A stretch of 64,000 bases of DNA from Capsicum annuum. Lineage: Eukaryota > Streptophyta > Magnoliopsida > Solanales > Solanaceae. Each line of letters opens with the position of its first letter. Position 1 is the first letter of the stretch. The stretch is taken from assembly GCF_002878395.1 (NCBI RefSeq), contig NC_061115.1:216978268-217042267 (forward strand), given 5' to 3'. The notes under the pieces were generated by a model that worked only from the letters and a program-made list of their open reading frames with translations, was not told where the DNA came from and ran no database searches. The position numbers and the translations under genes were made by a program. Positions 35,374 to 46,129 of this stretch are shown in pieces.

Positions 35374-35890
35374 ATTGAGTTGATAAGAACTCATTTCAAC
35401 TCAGAGTGATCGATCGATGACTCAGGTCGGGATGAACGCAATACCAATGCCATGCAATTACAAAAACTCGATTGGATTTGTCGTTGACCCTGAGAGCTCA
35501 TTCATTCATCCTTAGTTCCACCTAAATCAACTTAGGTTCTATTACTATCCTAACATTGAGTTGGTGAGAACTCATTTCAACTCAGAGTAATAGATCGATG
35601 ACTTGGATCGGGTTGAACGCAATACCAACGCCATCCAATTACAAAGAATTGATTGGATTTGAAGTTGACCCTGCGAGCCCATTCATTCATCCCTAGTTCC
35701 ACCTAAATCAACTTAGGTACTATCACTATCCTAACATTGAGTTGATGAGAACTCATTTCAACTCAGAGTGATCGATCAACGACTCAGTTCAGGATGAACG
35801 CAATATCAACACCATGCAATTACAAAGATACGATTGGATTTATAGCTGACCCTACGAGCTTATTCATTCATCCCTAGTTCTACCTAAATA
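35374..35890. repeat. 181-bp tandem repeat, nearly three copies
   Basis: Units begin ATTGAGTTGATAAGAACTCA at 35374, 35555 and 35736. Each contains CAACTCAGAGTGATCGATC, GATGAACGCAATACCAA and CTAGTTCCACCTAAATCAAC-like segments. The third is truncated. Differences are scattered substitutions. No reading frame is conserved. The length falls in the range of plant satellite monomers. Confidence 0.9.
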
Positions 35891-37329
35891 AATTGTAATG
35901 AAATCTGTTGCAATAAACGATAGAGCTGTTGAAAATTTTCAAACAGGCATTCATATTTGTTGCAACAGAAAACATCTAATTTAATTATCAAATAGACATT
36001 TGTATCTATTGTGACAGATGACTGAGTTGTTGGAAATTTTCAAATAGATATTTATATCTGTTGTAACAGATGACATATCTGATTTAATTAATTATCAAAT
36101 GAATATTTTCATCTATTGTCACAGATGAATGAGCTGTTGGAATTTTTAAACAGATATTTATATCTGTTGTAACAGATGTCTGAGTTATTCAGATTTCTAA
36201 ATAAATATTTATATGTGTTGCAACAGATGACATATCTGTTTAAAAATTTTTTTTTCTCTTTTAATTTTAAAGCAAGCTTCTGGTCCAAGTAGTTAATATC
36301 AAGTAGTAATACTTACTACTAAAGGCGGTAAAAAATGTTTCTTGGATATCTCAAAAGTGAGTTCATTGAGCAGTCTTGTCTTGTCATTTCAATGGCACTA
36401 GTCTTAGTCTTCCTCGTGCCCCTCAAATTATTAATGAAATTAATTAATATTAATTAGTGAATATTGAAAACCCCTACGTCTACGTACACAATACATCTAT
36501 AGAAATTATCTCATCTCTTTCTTCAGCTGCAGTTTATTTTATTCAACTCTCTCATCTTTTTCTTTCTCTCCTCTTTAGGGTCACAACCTTTTTTCTCTCC
36601 TTTCTCTTCTTTTCTCATAAAGATCTTTTCGGATCTAAACCTATCCATATCTTTCCTTGACTTAAATTTTTGTTTTGATCCCCTTTTTAATATTAAGGTA
36701 TGGTTCATTATTGCTCTTTCATTCTCGTCTTCTTCTTTACAAGTTATTTACATCTATTTTTTTATTTAATTACTATTTACCCATATCATATTTATTAAAA
36801 AAATTTGAAGGAACTTTTAAGTGTTGAATAAAAAAATGAGAATTTTTATTACAATATGTGAAAAAAGTCATCTGTTGGGAGAAGTTTAAAAGTCTTGTTG
36901 ACAGTATCAATTTTTTTTGTATGTATTTTATTTGTTTTTTTATTGTTGATACAGTTATTGATGTTGGTGGAAGGGGTGGCGTTGTTGGAACTTGTGGTGT
37001 GGTGTTGTTGATGGTTCTAGAATAAAGGATGTTGTTTCTTTGTTGTTGATGATGTTGTTAGAACAAATGTTGTTGTTTCTTTGTTGTTGATGTTTATACT
37101 GTTGTTGATATTGCAACAAATGGAGAAACTGTTGGAACAAATCAAACCACCAGAAAGGCTAGTTTGATGTATTCCATCAGATTCCGCATCTGTTGCAACA
37201 GACTCCACATCTGTTGCAACAGAATCCACATCTGATACAACAGATGGATAATATTCTTTTTGTGACCTCAATTTTTTTCCTTTTCTATATAGATTTAAGG
37301 AACTGACAGTTGATCAACTTTTACCAAAC
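35891..37329. other. Motif cluster plus pyrimidine-rich leader-like region
   Basis: 35895-36245 repeats a longer unit (AAACAGATATTTATATCTGT, TGTAACAGATGACATATCTG) about five times. 36480-36710 is CT-rich (CTCATCTTTTTCTTTCTCTC), resembling the 5' leaders of the neighbouring transposon genes, and may be the start of the unit whose coding remnants lie in the palindrome arm from 37330. 36955-37130 is a GTTGTTG-rich low-complexity tract. Confidence 0.45.
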
Positions 37330-38899
37330 TATCGCAAGAGGCTACAGTAAAGATGGGTTTGGAGGAATAAGCTGCTTGCAGATGGAACCACTTCATATAT
37401 GGGAGGTATGTATTACTAATAATGTTATCGTGGAAACACACATAGAGTGCACTGATTTTGTGAATGTTGTTTTTACCGATTACTCATAGATCGTTCAAAC
37501 AAGATGTCTGCAATTTTACAGTTAAGATTGATAGGTCCGAACTGATAAGGCTGAGGGACCATGAATATGGTTCTGATACCCTGTTAAGATTTAATATCAG
37601 TTGTTGCTCATGTTTATTTGTCAAGCATTATGAAGGGATCTAGTTTTGGTGTCATTGTAAAGAGATTCAATAGAGATTTTAGAGGGCCTTCGAAGCTTAG
37701 CACTGCATCTAACAAGAACGGGAAACCAATATAGTTATTACCCTGGTCAAAATTTATATGGTTGGGTTGCTCGCTCGGGGTGATGATTATATGCCAGAAG
37801 GTGCGGTAAGAGAATGCCTTCTAGGGAAAATAGGTGGTTAACGGAAGACTATATCATCTGAGAGCTAATTAAAGAAGAGACATAGGGTAGAAAGTAACTT
37901 CTAGCAAATCCTTCTGATGGAATTATCTTAACAGATGCAAAATCTGAATCAAGTGCAAATATAAAAGTGTATTCGGTAATGTAATTTCGTCTGTTGTGTC
38001 TCTAAAAGAAAAATAATACAAATGGACATTTTGCTAGGGAGCTGCGTGGTAGGGATTATCACCTAGGTAGAAAATAGGAGATGACCAACAAAGCAGTCTC
38101 ATGAGCATCGAGGGTTGAAATGATGTTCAGTGAGTCTAGAAAACTTACGTCAACAACAACTACAGTTAAAATAAGGAATCTAAGCGAAGGCGGCAAATTT
38201 TGAATTTTAAATTTCATCCCATACTTTCTTGTTTGTGTTTTCGATCAGGTCCATTGTTGTTGACCTGATCGGAAGCACAAACGAGATTGAAAGGCAAATA
38301 GAGTATCATTGCTTCCTTAGCAATATGGTTATAATTGATTGTGTTTTCTTGACTTGACATGCTTTCAACATTCCTTGGAGAAGATCAGATGCTTGTTGTA
38401 GTATGTGAATCTCGATAATTTTCAAGCTTGCCTCCAACTTGTTGATTCTGTATTCAAGTTGGTTGTTGTCATCTTCAAAGATGGTAAGGAGTCCCTCGTC
38501 TCTTGTGAGATCGATCAGGAACACTACCTTCAAAGTTATGGCATTATAGAAGCCCTTCAGAACACTTTCTTCAGAAGCTTAAAGGATACATGGAGGGTCG
38601 CTGTGTTTGTTTTAGGTCAAAATGTGTTGATGCATGTTGAAAATATGGTCCCAACAGTTGAACAACACACTTTTATCGAGCGTTGCTCCATGCATCTTGC
38701 TCAACTAATTTGATAAATTAGTCATGAAGCTACGTAGCGTGTGATCTAAATCGGCTCTACCAAGCCTATCAAACATTACGTAACTCCGAGCTCATTACCC
38801 TATCAAAAAAATATGACCGAGTTAGTGCACAAATCGAACGAGCTCAATCTCTCAGCTTTTTTGTTGATAGCTCTTCTTTAATATAGATGACAATATATC

Positions 38900-41040
38900 T
38901 GCTATTCAAAAGTCTACACCATCGCCAGACATGCTTGTCTGGGAGCAATTCTTCAGAAAGGCTGACAGATTGGGCTTATTTGATTTGTGCACTAACTTGG
39001 GCATATTTTTTTGATAGGGTAATGAGCTCAGAGTTACGTAACGTTTGATAGGCTTGGTAGAGCCGATTTAGATCACATGCTACGTACCTCCAAGCTTACT
39101 AATTTATCAAATTGGTTGAGTAAGATGCATGGAGCAACGCTCGATAAAAGTGTGTTGTTCAACTGTTGGGACCACATCTTCAATGTGCATCAACACATTT
39201 TGACCTAAAACAAACACAGCGACCCTCCATGTATTCTTTAAGGCTTTTGAAGAAAGTGTTCTGAAGGGCTTCTAGAATGCCACAACTTTGAAGGTTGTGT
39301 TTCTGATTGAACTCACAAGAGACGGGGAACTCCTTACCAACTTTGAAGATGGCAACGACCAACTTGAATACAGAATCAGCAAGCTAGAGGCAAGCTTGAA
39401 AATTATCGGGATTCACATACTACAGCAAGCATCTGATCTTCTCCAAGGAATGTTGAAAGCATGCTAAGGCAAGAAAACACAATCAATCAATCCATATTGC
39501 TAAGGAAGTAATGATACTCTATTTTCCTTTTAATCTCGTTTGTGGTTTCGATCAGGTCAACGACAGTGGAACTGATCGAAAACACAAACAAGAAGGCATG
39601 AGATGAAATTTAAAATTCAGAAATTGTCGCCTTCACTTAGTTTTCTTATTTTAACTGCAGTTGTTGTTGGCGTAAGTTTTCTAGACTCGCTAACATCATT
39701 TCAACCCTCGATGCCCGTGAGGCTGCTTTGTTGGTCTTCTCATATTTTCTACCTAGGTGATAATCTCGACCACGCAGCTCCCTGGCAAAGTGTCCATTTG
39801 CATTATTTTTCTTTCGGAGACACAACAAACAAAATTATATTACCAGATACACTTTCATATTTGCACTTGATTCAAATTTTGCATTTGTGAAGATAATTCC
39901 ATCGGCCAGATTTGTTAGAAGTTACTTTCTACCCTATGTCTCTTCTTCAATTAGCTCTCAGATGATATTGTCTTCCATCAACCACCCTTTTTACCTCGAA
40001 AGCATTCTCTTACCGCACCTTCTGGCATATAATTATCACCCCGAGCAAGCAACCTAACCATATAAATTTTGGCCAAGGCAATAACTATATTGTTTTTTCA
40101 TTCTTGTTTGATGCAGTGTGAGGCTTCGAGGTAAAAAGGGTGGTTGATGGAAGACAATATCATCTGAGAGCTAATTGAAGAAGAGACATAGGGTAGAAAG
40201 TAACTTCTAACAAATCTGGCCGATGGAATTATCTTCACAAATGCAAAATTTGAATCAAGTGCAAATATGAAAGTGTATCTGGTAATATAATTTTGTTTGT
40301 TGTGTCTCCGAAAGAAAAATAATGCAAATGGACACTTTGCCCGTGAGGCTGCTTTGTTGGTCTTCTCATATTTTCTACCTAGGTGATAATCTCGACCACG
40401 CAGCTCCCTGGCAAAGTGTCCATTTGCATTATTTTTCTTTCGGAGACACAACAAACAAAATTATATTACCAGATACACTTTCATATTTGCACTTGATTCA
40501 AATTTTGCATTTGTGAAGATAATTCCATCGGCCAGATTTGTTAGAAGTTACTTTCTACCCTATGTCTCTTCTTCAATTAGCTCTCAGATGATATTGTCTT
40601 CCATCAACCACCCTTTTTACCTCGAAAGCATTCTCTTACCGCACCTTCTGGCATATAATTATCACCCCGAGCAAGCAACCTAACCATATAAATTTTGGCC
40701 AAGGCAATAACTATATTGTTTTTTCATTCTTGTTTGATGCAGTGTGAGGCTTCGAGGGCCCTCTAAGGGATCAATGCACACTTAAAGTTAAGTCCAATCG
40801 CTATTGGTTCTCTGTAGTGACAACAAATATTGATCCCTTCTCAAAACTTGACACGCATAAATATGAGCAACAACCGTCAGTAATTCGTAACAGGGTATCT
40901 GCATTATCTTCATGAGGTCCTCAGCCTTATCAATTTCGAATCCATCAAACTTAATGGTATAATGTAGGATGTTGGTTGAATGATCAATGCCTAATCGGTT
41001 AAAAACTGCATTCACAAAAACATTGTACTTTGTGTGTGTT
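38900..41040 (-). pseudogene. Gene remnant of unknown function in the palindrome arm
   Basis: On the minus strand of the right arm, 41015-40788 reads MNAVFNRLGIDHSTNILHYT and then IKFDGFEIDKAEDLMKIMQI, followed by LLTVVAHIYACQVLRRD. Further on, the frame NGHFARELRGRDYHLGRKYE continues to RVEMMLASLENLRQQQLQLK (ends 39646). The left arm has degraded plus-strand equivalents (FTVKIDRSELIRLRDHEY at about 37515). I do not recognise the family. The setting suggests a gene carried by the same transposon family as the Ulp1-like genes. No full-length frame survives. Confidence 0.4.
39713..40756. repeat. Forward-reverse-forward rearrangement of identical segments
   Basis: 39713-40130 and 40339-40756 are 418-bp direct repeats with a constant offset of 626 bp and no difference that I saw. 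Between them, 40125-40341 (217 bp) is the inverse of 39784-40000. The first junction shares TTCGAG, the second GCC. Equal lengths mean no indels since the event. Confidence 0.88.
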
Positions 41041-41387
41041 GTCCCGTTGACCTTATCAGTAATACATACTTAACTCACACATATATGATAGTGGATCCAT
41101 CTGCACGCACCTTATTCTTCCTAGTCCATCTATGACTTAAATTGAATAAACAGATGACTAGCTAGTTGCAACAGATGACACATCTGTTTATATTGTCAAA
41201 CAATTGGACACATCTGTTACGACAGTTGATCAACCAGTTACAGAAATCAAACAGATGTATACATATGTTGCAAAAGATTGCCATATGTTGTAAGTTATCT
41301 CATAGAAAGAATATATTTTGCAACAGATTACCCATCTGTTAGATTTATTTTAAAGTAATTTTCTTTTCTTTCCGAGATACAATAATT

Positions 41388-41395
41388 TATAAATA
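41388..41395 (+). promoter_or_regulatory. TATA box of small ORF 1
   Basis: TATAAATA followed by GGTCCCTCCTTAC, the same promoter phrase as at 42663. Here it lies only 18 bp before the ATG, because about 50 bp of leader present in the other copy is missing. Confidence 0.55.
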
Positions 41396-41412
41396 GGTCC
41401 CTCCTTACAAAT

Positions 41413-41574
41413 ATGGATGATCCAGATTTGTACAAAAATATTCATATCGAGTTCTTGCGTGAACTTCAAAGGCAGTTTGATGAACTTTAGAGAGATTTGG
41501 CGGACTTCGAAGCAAGGCTGCCGGATGAAAATTGTCCGATTGAAAATAATAATAATAGTAGTAATAATAATTAG
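41413..41574 (+). pseudogene. Small ORF 1: short acidic protein with Asn-rich tail, one nonsense codon
   Basis: ATG at 41413 opens MDDPDLYKNIHIEFLRELQR. A TAG at codon 26 interrupts it. The frame continues through DFEARLPDENC and ends in a run of Asn and Ser encoded by AAT/AGT triplets, stop at 41572-41574 (54 codons). The layout matches small ORF 2: M-x-D-P start, amphipathic Leu/Arg/Glu-rich middle, a short acidic-Cys stretch and an Asn tail. Family unknown. It sits in CAACAGAT-motif DNA. Confidence 0.5.
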
Positions 41575-42662
41575 GTAATGTTATTTATTTTAGAGCATGT
41601 ATGTATTTTCCTCCTTTTGTATATTGGATCTACCCAAGGGATTCAAAAATCTATGAACATTCATTTCATTTTGTTGTCGACTTTGAATTTTTAATTCTTA
41701 TTTAGTATTTAATAATAATTATTCTGTTTATTCCTTGTTCTCAACATGTCGACGGTTGGTGGTAGGGATTGAGCAACAATTTGTGTCTACAGAGGTTAAT
41801 CTTCTACGACAGATCGATCATATGTTGCACCCGGCGGTTATTAATAAAAAAGGGTTATTGTTGTTATTGAGAGGGTGAAAAGAAAAAAACATGACTTTTC
41901 GATTATTCAATATGAAAAATGTTTTGTAAATAAATAATAAGGAAATAAAAGATAAACACAATTTTAATAATTGATCATGACTTTTCACCATTTTTATTTT
42001 TGAATTTATTTTTTAAAATTATTTATTATATAATAAAATGGTTATTATTTTATTAAGAAATTTGAAAAAGGTGTTTTTTTATTTATAAAATAAAAAGTAA
42101 GCAAATTTGGATTAATGATATGATGATAGTTATTTTTTAAAAAAAAAGTAGATTATATGTTGCAACAAATAAATTATCTGATGGAACAGATTCACTATTG
42201 TTGCACCAGATGATATATCTGTTATCACAGATCATTTATCCGATGCAACCGATATCGAATCTATCGTCACAACTTAATAAAAATGGTTCTTGAAAGAACT
42301 AATTAATAATAATAATCTGAAAAATCACGACTTATCACAATATTTCTTAATTTAATTAAGTCATTACTTTTCACATTAATCAAAAATGTAATTAATAAAT
42401 GGAGGTGAACAGTTAGATTATATGTTACAACAGATAATATATCTGTTGTCACAGATGTGTTATCTGATGCAATAGATATAGAATCGGTTGCCACAATTCA
42501 ATAAAAATGATTCTTCGAAGGAACTAATTAATAATAATAATAATAATATGAAAAGTCATGACTTATATCACAATATTTATTTTCTTAATTTAATAAAAAA
42601 TGTAATTAATGTATGGAGGTGAATAGTCGCGCCTTTTTGCCTCTGATTCAAATTCAATCCTC

Positions 42663-42670
42663 TATAAATA
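42663..42670 (+). promoter_or_regulatory. TATA box of small ORF 2
   Basis: CTATAAATAGGTCCCTCCTTAC contains a near-ideal plant TATA box. It lies 66 bp upstream of the ATG at 42736, leaving room for a transcription start about 30 bp downstream and a short leader. Confidence 0.65.
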
Positions 42671-42735
42671 GGTCCCTCCTTACTCAATCGTTCATTGTAT
42701 CTCGTCTTTCATATTACACTCTAGAAGATAAGATT

Positions 42736-42945
42736 ATGACTGACCCAGTGTGGGGCGTTGCTTTTCTGCAAGTTCCCGTGAATGAACTTTGGAATCAAGT
42801 TCGTGACCTGCAATGGGAACTGGGAGGAGTTAAAGCAAGAATGTTCCGCGAGATATACAGGTTGAGGAGGGCCTTGCTACTTCCGGTTGAAGATTGCCTG
42901 GCCGGCAATGATGATGATGATGATGATAATAATAATAATAATTAG
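42736..42945 (+). CDS. Small ORF 2: 69-residue protein, charged helix with Asp/Asn tail
   Basis: ATG at 42736 is the first after the TATA box and opens MTDPVWGVAFLQVPVNELWN. A heptad-like stretch follows (QVRDLQWELGGVKARMF, then REIYRLRRALLL), then PVEDCLAGND, and it ends in Asp and Asn runs encoded by GAT and AAT repeats; stop at 42945. Residues about 16-50 could form an amphipathic helix or coiled coil. A diverged, interrupted copy lies 1.3 kb upstream with the same promoter words. The open frame runs in-frame further upstream to 42613, but that part precedes or overlaps the TATA box. Function unknown; this is the only frame in the territory that looks intact. Confidence 0.5.
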   Translation: MTDPVWGVAFLQVPVNELWNQVRDLQWELGGVKARMFREIYRLRRALLLPVEDCLAGNDDDDDDNNNNN

Positions 42946-43283
42946 ATTATTATTTTTCTTTTAGTTTATTATATGTATTTTTATTTGGTTTTGTTTAATA
43001 AATAAATTATGTTTGATCTTTGACGTTTTAATCCATATTTAATTTTCATTCTGTCTGTTATCTTCTCAACAAACATGTCGACGATTCGACGTTAAAAAGA
43101 ATAATTTAGAATCCAGTAGCAATAACAAGATTTATCTGTTGGGTTTGTGGCAGGGGTTGATGTATTGTTCAAAATAGATTACTCATGTTGCAATAGATAA
43201 GAAGTCTGATGCAACAAATAAATAGTCTGTTTCAACAAATGACTAGTTTGTTGCTTTGCTTGGCTCTGACGTTTTAATTCGTA

Positions 43284-43639
43284 CTCCCCTGTCTCAAATT
43301 ACCCGTCCCAAATTGAGATGCCACATTGATTAAGAAAAATAATTAATAACATGTCTAGTTTACCATAACCCACTAATCAGTTGGTGGGACAGTAGACGTG
43401 TTTGAAATAAACATTATTTGTTATTCAATCGAAATTTCATAAGAGAAGAAAGCTTTTAACATCGGTCGGCGTATAATCCCCCTATTAAATGATATTTTCA
43501 TTTTAATTTGAAGAAAAAGTAATTAATGCAAAGGGTAAAACATGAATTTTTTTTTTAATCTTTTCTTGATTAATGAAAAAGACAAGTAAAATGAGAAATC
43601 GAATTAGGAAATTTGAGACGGGTAATTGGACGTAAGGAA
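43284..43639. mobile_element. Stowaway-type MITE with an internal insertion
   Basis: Starts CTCCCCTGTCTCAAATTACC and ends GACGGGTAATTGGACGTAAG plus GAA, flanked by TA. The interior shares AATTAATAACATGTCTAGTT and CCTATTAAATGATATTTTCA with the Stowaway at 13276. An additional ~110 bp in its middle (about 43366-43478, starting AACCCACTAATCAGTTGGTG) is absent from the 13276 copy. Confidence 0.75.
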
Positions 43640-43734
43640 TAATTTTGAATCCAGTAGCAATAGCAAGAGTTGAAACATATTGGTTATCTGTTGGGTTTGT
43701 GGCAGGGGTTGATTTATGTTGTTTCAAATAGATT

Positions 43735-44195
43735 AATCATTCGTTGCAACAGATAATTAGTCTGGTGCAACATATAAACATTCTAATGCAACAGATAATT
43801 AGTTTGGAGCAACAGATAAACATCCTGATACAACAGATAATATGTCTGATGCAACAGATAATACGTTCGATGAACAGATAAATAGTTTGATGCAACAGAT
43901 AAATTTTTTGATGCAACAGATTACTCATCTGATGCACCAAATGATTGATCTGCTTAAATTATGGGCACTTATGTTGGATTCATGATCGGGGTTCTATCCA
44001 TTGTTAGAAAAACAAAAGTGTACTCAGATGACAAATACGAATAAAAATCATAGTTTTACTTACCAAAGTCACCTATGACGGATAAACATATTGATACAAC
44101 AGATAATACGTCTGATGCAACAGATAATATGTCTTATGCAATAGATAAATCTCCTGATGCAACAGATTACTCATCTGATACATCAGATGATTGAC
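43735..44195. repeat. Dense CAACAGAT cluster with duplicated flank
   Basis: About a dozen GATGCAACAGATAA units in direct orientation. The segment from TTGATACAACAGATAATACG to ATCATAGTTTTACT is duplicated: 43930-44066 resembles 44170-44305 (shared GGGCACTTATG, ATTCATGATCGGGGTTCTAT, AAATACGAATAAAAATCATA). The block has grown by tandem duplication. Confidence 0.75.
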
Positions 44196-45097
44196 CTGTT
44201 TAAATTGTGGGCACTTATGCTAGATTCATGATCGGGGTTCTATCCATTGTTGAAAAAACAGAATTGTGCCCAGATGACAAATACGAATAAAAATCATAAT
44301 TTTACTCAATAAAGTCACCTATGAAGTAATGCCAGAGTGAAAAGTAATGTAGTAAACAAAATTTGACTGTTGTCGACAAGAAGAAGATGAAGATGATAAT
44401 GAAGTAGAAAATGATGATAATGAAGCAAAAAATGATGAATAAAGAAGCAAAAACAGAAACAATGAACAACAAAAATCGCTAAGAGAGAGAAAACAATAAT
44501 GAATTAGAAGAGAGAGAAATGCGTCTTTTTCCCTTCGTTTTCCGTTATTTTAGGTATGCATTGGGATCAAAGTGTAAATTTAAAAATTTATGGATTATTT
44601 TTAAACTTTCGCTACTTTCTTAATCTATAATAAAGTAATTATCATATCCAACTAATAATTAACATTTGTGTCACCTATACCTCATTTTGTTACCTGTGGC
44701 CCAAGCCCTAGACACTTGGCTAGTGGATTCGATACAAAATATATGCAAAAATGGTCTTCTAGTCAGCTCTGTCATATCAATAATTATTTTTTAATGATAG
44801 CAAACGAAAGATGTAATAATTAACGTGGCTACGGAATTAAGATTTTTACTATAGACTATAGAGATTCAAAATATAAAAAATTAAAACATTTGGAGGTCCA
44901 AATTTTTAACATCAGAAAAGGGATGATTTCATTTTTAGTTCCTCTATTGTTGATAAATTCTTATTTTGATTCTCATGATAAATTCTCATTTTTATTCTTA
45001 TAATATTTGAGTAGCGAGCATTAATTAAACAAGCATTAACTAAACAATAAAATATATTTATTTTTATTTTACTGTCCGGCCGCCGGCCGAAACATTT
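44196..45097. other. Intergenic DNA
   Basis: 44380-44500 is GAA/GAT-rich low-complexity DNA. Read in reverse it is a pyrimidine-rich leader like those before the Ulp1-like genes, so it may be the 5' end of another minus-strand unit. 44560-45097 shows no gene. Confidence 0.4.
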
Positions 45098-45883
45098 TTC
45101 AGTTCCGACGTCAGGGCCGGAGCTGCTGTGGTTCAGTAGTGTCCGGTGATCGGAATTCCTTATCGGACTCCGATGATTGGAAATACCTCTTCGAATTCTA
45201 CCGCTTTTATTACTAGCTCTCTTCACTTTTACTTGTTACAGTTCGATTATCGAGACAACATTTTATTTTAAAATGTGTTTTTCAATGTATTAATGTACAT
45301 CTAAATTCATCGAAGAAATGAGTGTAAACAAGAAGAGAACCGGTGTCGGAATCGGAGTTGCTTTGGTTCAGTGGTTGTCCGACGATCGAAATTCCTTATC
45401 GGTCTCCGATGTTCGAAAAAATCTCGTCGAATTCAACTGCTTTTACTGTCGGTAAGAAAGTTAAAATTACTCGCTCCGTTCACTTTTATTTATCACAGTT
45501 CGATTATCGAGAATTCACTTTTATTTCTCACAGTTCGATTATGAGAATTAAACTGTATGAAATTTGAACAACATTTTATTTTAAAATGTATTTTCATTGT
45601 ATTAATGTAAGAAATTGTGTGACTTATAATATATTTTACTACATAGTTTTCGAACTTCTAAATTCATCATCAAAAAGGAGAAGAAGTGATTGAAAACAAG
45701 AAGACATCGGTCTCCGATGATCGAAAAATCTCTTCGAATTCAACTACTTATAATGTCAGTAAGAAAGTAAAAATTAATAGCTTTCATTTTTACTTGTTAC
45801 AGTTCGTTTCATGAGAGTTGAATTGTATGAACTTTGATCAATATTTTATTTTAAAATATGTTTTTCATTGTATTAATGTGAGA

Positions 45884-46002
45884 GGATGCGATCATACCAG
45901 CACTAACGCAGCGGATTCCATCAGAACTCCGAAGTTAAGCGTGCTTGGGCGAGAGTAGTACTAGGATGGGTGACCCCTGGGAAGTCCTCGTGTTGCATCC
46001 CT
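45884..46002 (+). rRNA. 5S rRNA sequence (119 bp) forming the head of the SINE
   Basis: Begins GGATGCGATCATACCAGCAC and ends GTGTTGCATCCCT, the canonical plant 5S termini. The internal promoter is well preserved: box A with GAAGTTAAGCGTGCTTGG, the intermediate element, and box C GGATGGGTGACCCCTGGG. The main visible difference from the plant consensus is CGCAGCGGATTCCATC in place of CGCACCGGATCCCATC. There is no T-run terminator directly after it (TTCTTTTTG follows at 46002; the T5 could still stop some Pol III) and no 5S tandem array. It is therefore a retroposed copy within a SINE, not a working rDNA locus. Confidence 0.9.
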
Positions 46003-46129
46003 TCTTTTTGGGGGTCTTTCGGAAACAGCCTTTCTACTTCATCAGAGGTAGAGGTATGGACTGCGTATATCTTACTCCCCCAGACCCCACTAAGTGGGAA
46101 TACACTGGGTTTGTTGTTGTTGTTGTTGT
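45884..46129 (+). mobile_element. 5S rRNA-derived SINE with (TTG)n tail and 18-bp TSD
   Basis: 45884-46002 is a nearly complete 5S rRNA sequence (see separate entry). It is fused to a 127-bp body and tail: GGAAACAGCCTTTCTACTTC, then GGTATGGACTGCGTATATC, CCCAGACCCCACTAAGTGGG, ATACACTGGG and (TTG)n to 46129. This 3' part is the one used by Solanaceae/angiosperm SINEs with TTG tails. The insertion is flanked by ATTGTATTAATGTGAGAG at 45867-45884 and 46130-46147, a perfect target-site duplication that overlaps the first G. Neighbouring tandem units (for example 45597-45614) show the unoccupied target. This is the structure of a SINE whose Pol III promoter comes from 5S RNA rather than a tRNA, mobilised in trans by a LINE. 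Confidence 0.9.

Larger units (their letters stand above)
37330..41145. repeat. Large imperfect palindrome (arms 37330-38815 and 39001-41145)
   Basis: The right arm read in reverse complement follows the left arm from end to end. For example, the left GGCTCTACCAAGCCTATC (38744) pairs with GATAGGCTTGGTAGAGCC (39048), and GGTGCGGTAAGAGAATGC (37800) pairs with its inverse near 40005. The 185-bp spacer is 38816-39000. Arms differ by scattered substitutions and indels, and the right arm holds an extra 626 bp from the rearrangement at 39713-40756. The arms carry inverted remnants of one gene of unknown function. Confidence 0.88.
26440..44195. repeat. Dispersed palindromic motif ATCTGTTGCAACAGAT in about a dozen clusters
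   Basis: The 16-bp palindrome and close variants recur in clusters at about 26440-27060, 28986-29275, 30500-30840, 31735-31815, 32800-33085, 34440-34700, 35895-36245, 37165-37250, 41140-41345, 42150-42490, 43190-43260, 43735-43960 and 44090-44195. A perfect copy is at 29240-29255. Spacing between copies is irregular, often 15-40 bp. The motif is scarce or absent outside this 18-kb territory. The clusters lie in leaders, introns and intergenic parts of the DUF1985/Ulp1 units, so it behaves like a subterminal or internal repeat of that transposon family. No matching entry is known to me. Confidence 0.85.

Noticed and set aside
38900..41040. Classical Mutator transposase
   Set aside because: I looked for MULE transposase and SWIM zinc-finger motifs in the palindrome arms and saw none; left as unknown.
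26440..44195. CRISPR-like array because of recurring palindromic words
   Set aside because: Spacing is irregular, motif too short and variable, no Cas genes, and the DNA is plant nuclear.
45884..46002. Functional 5S rDNA gene
   Set aside because: Single copy, substitutions relative to consensus, fused to a SINE tail and bounded by a target-site duplication; no tandem 5S array.
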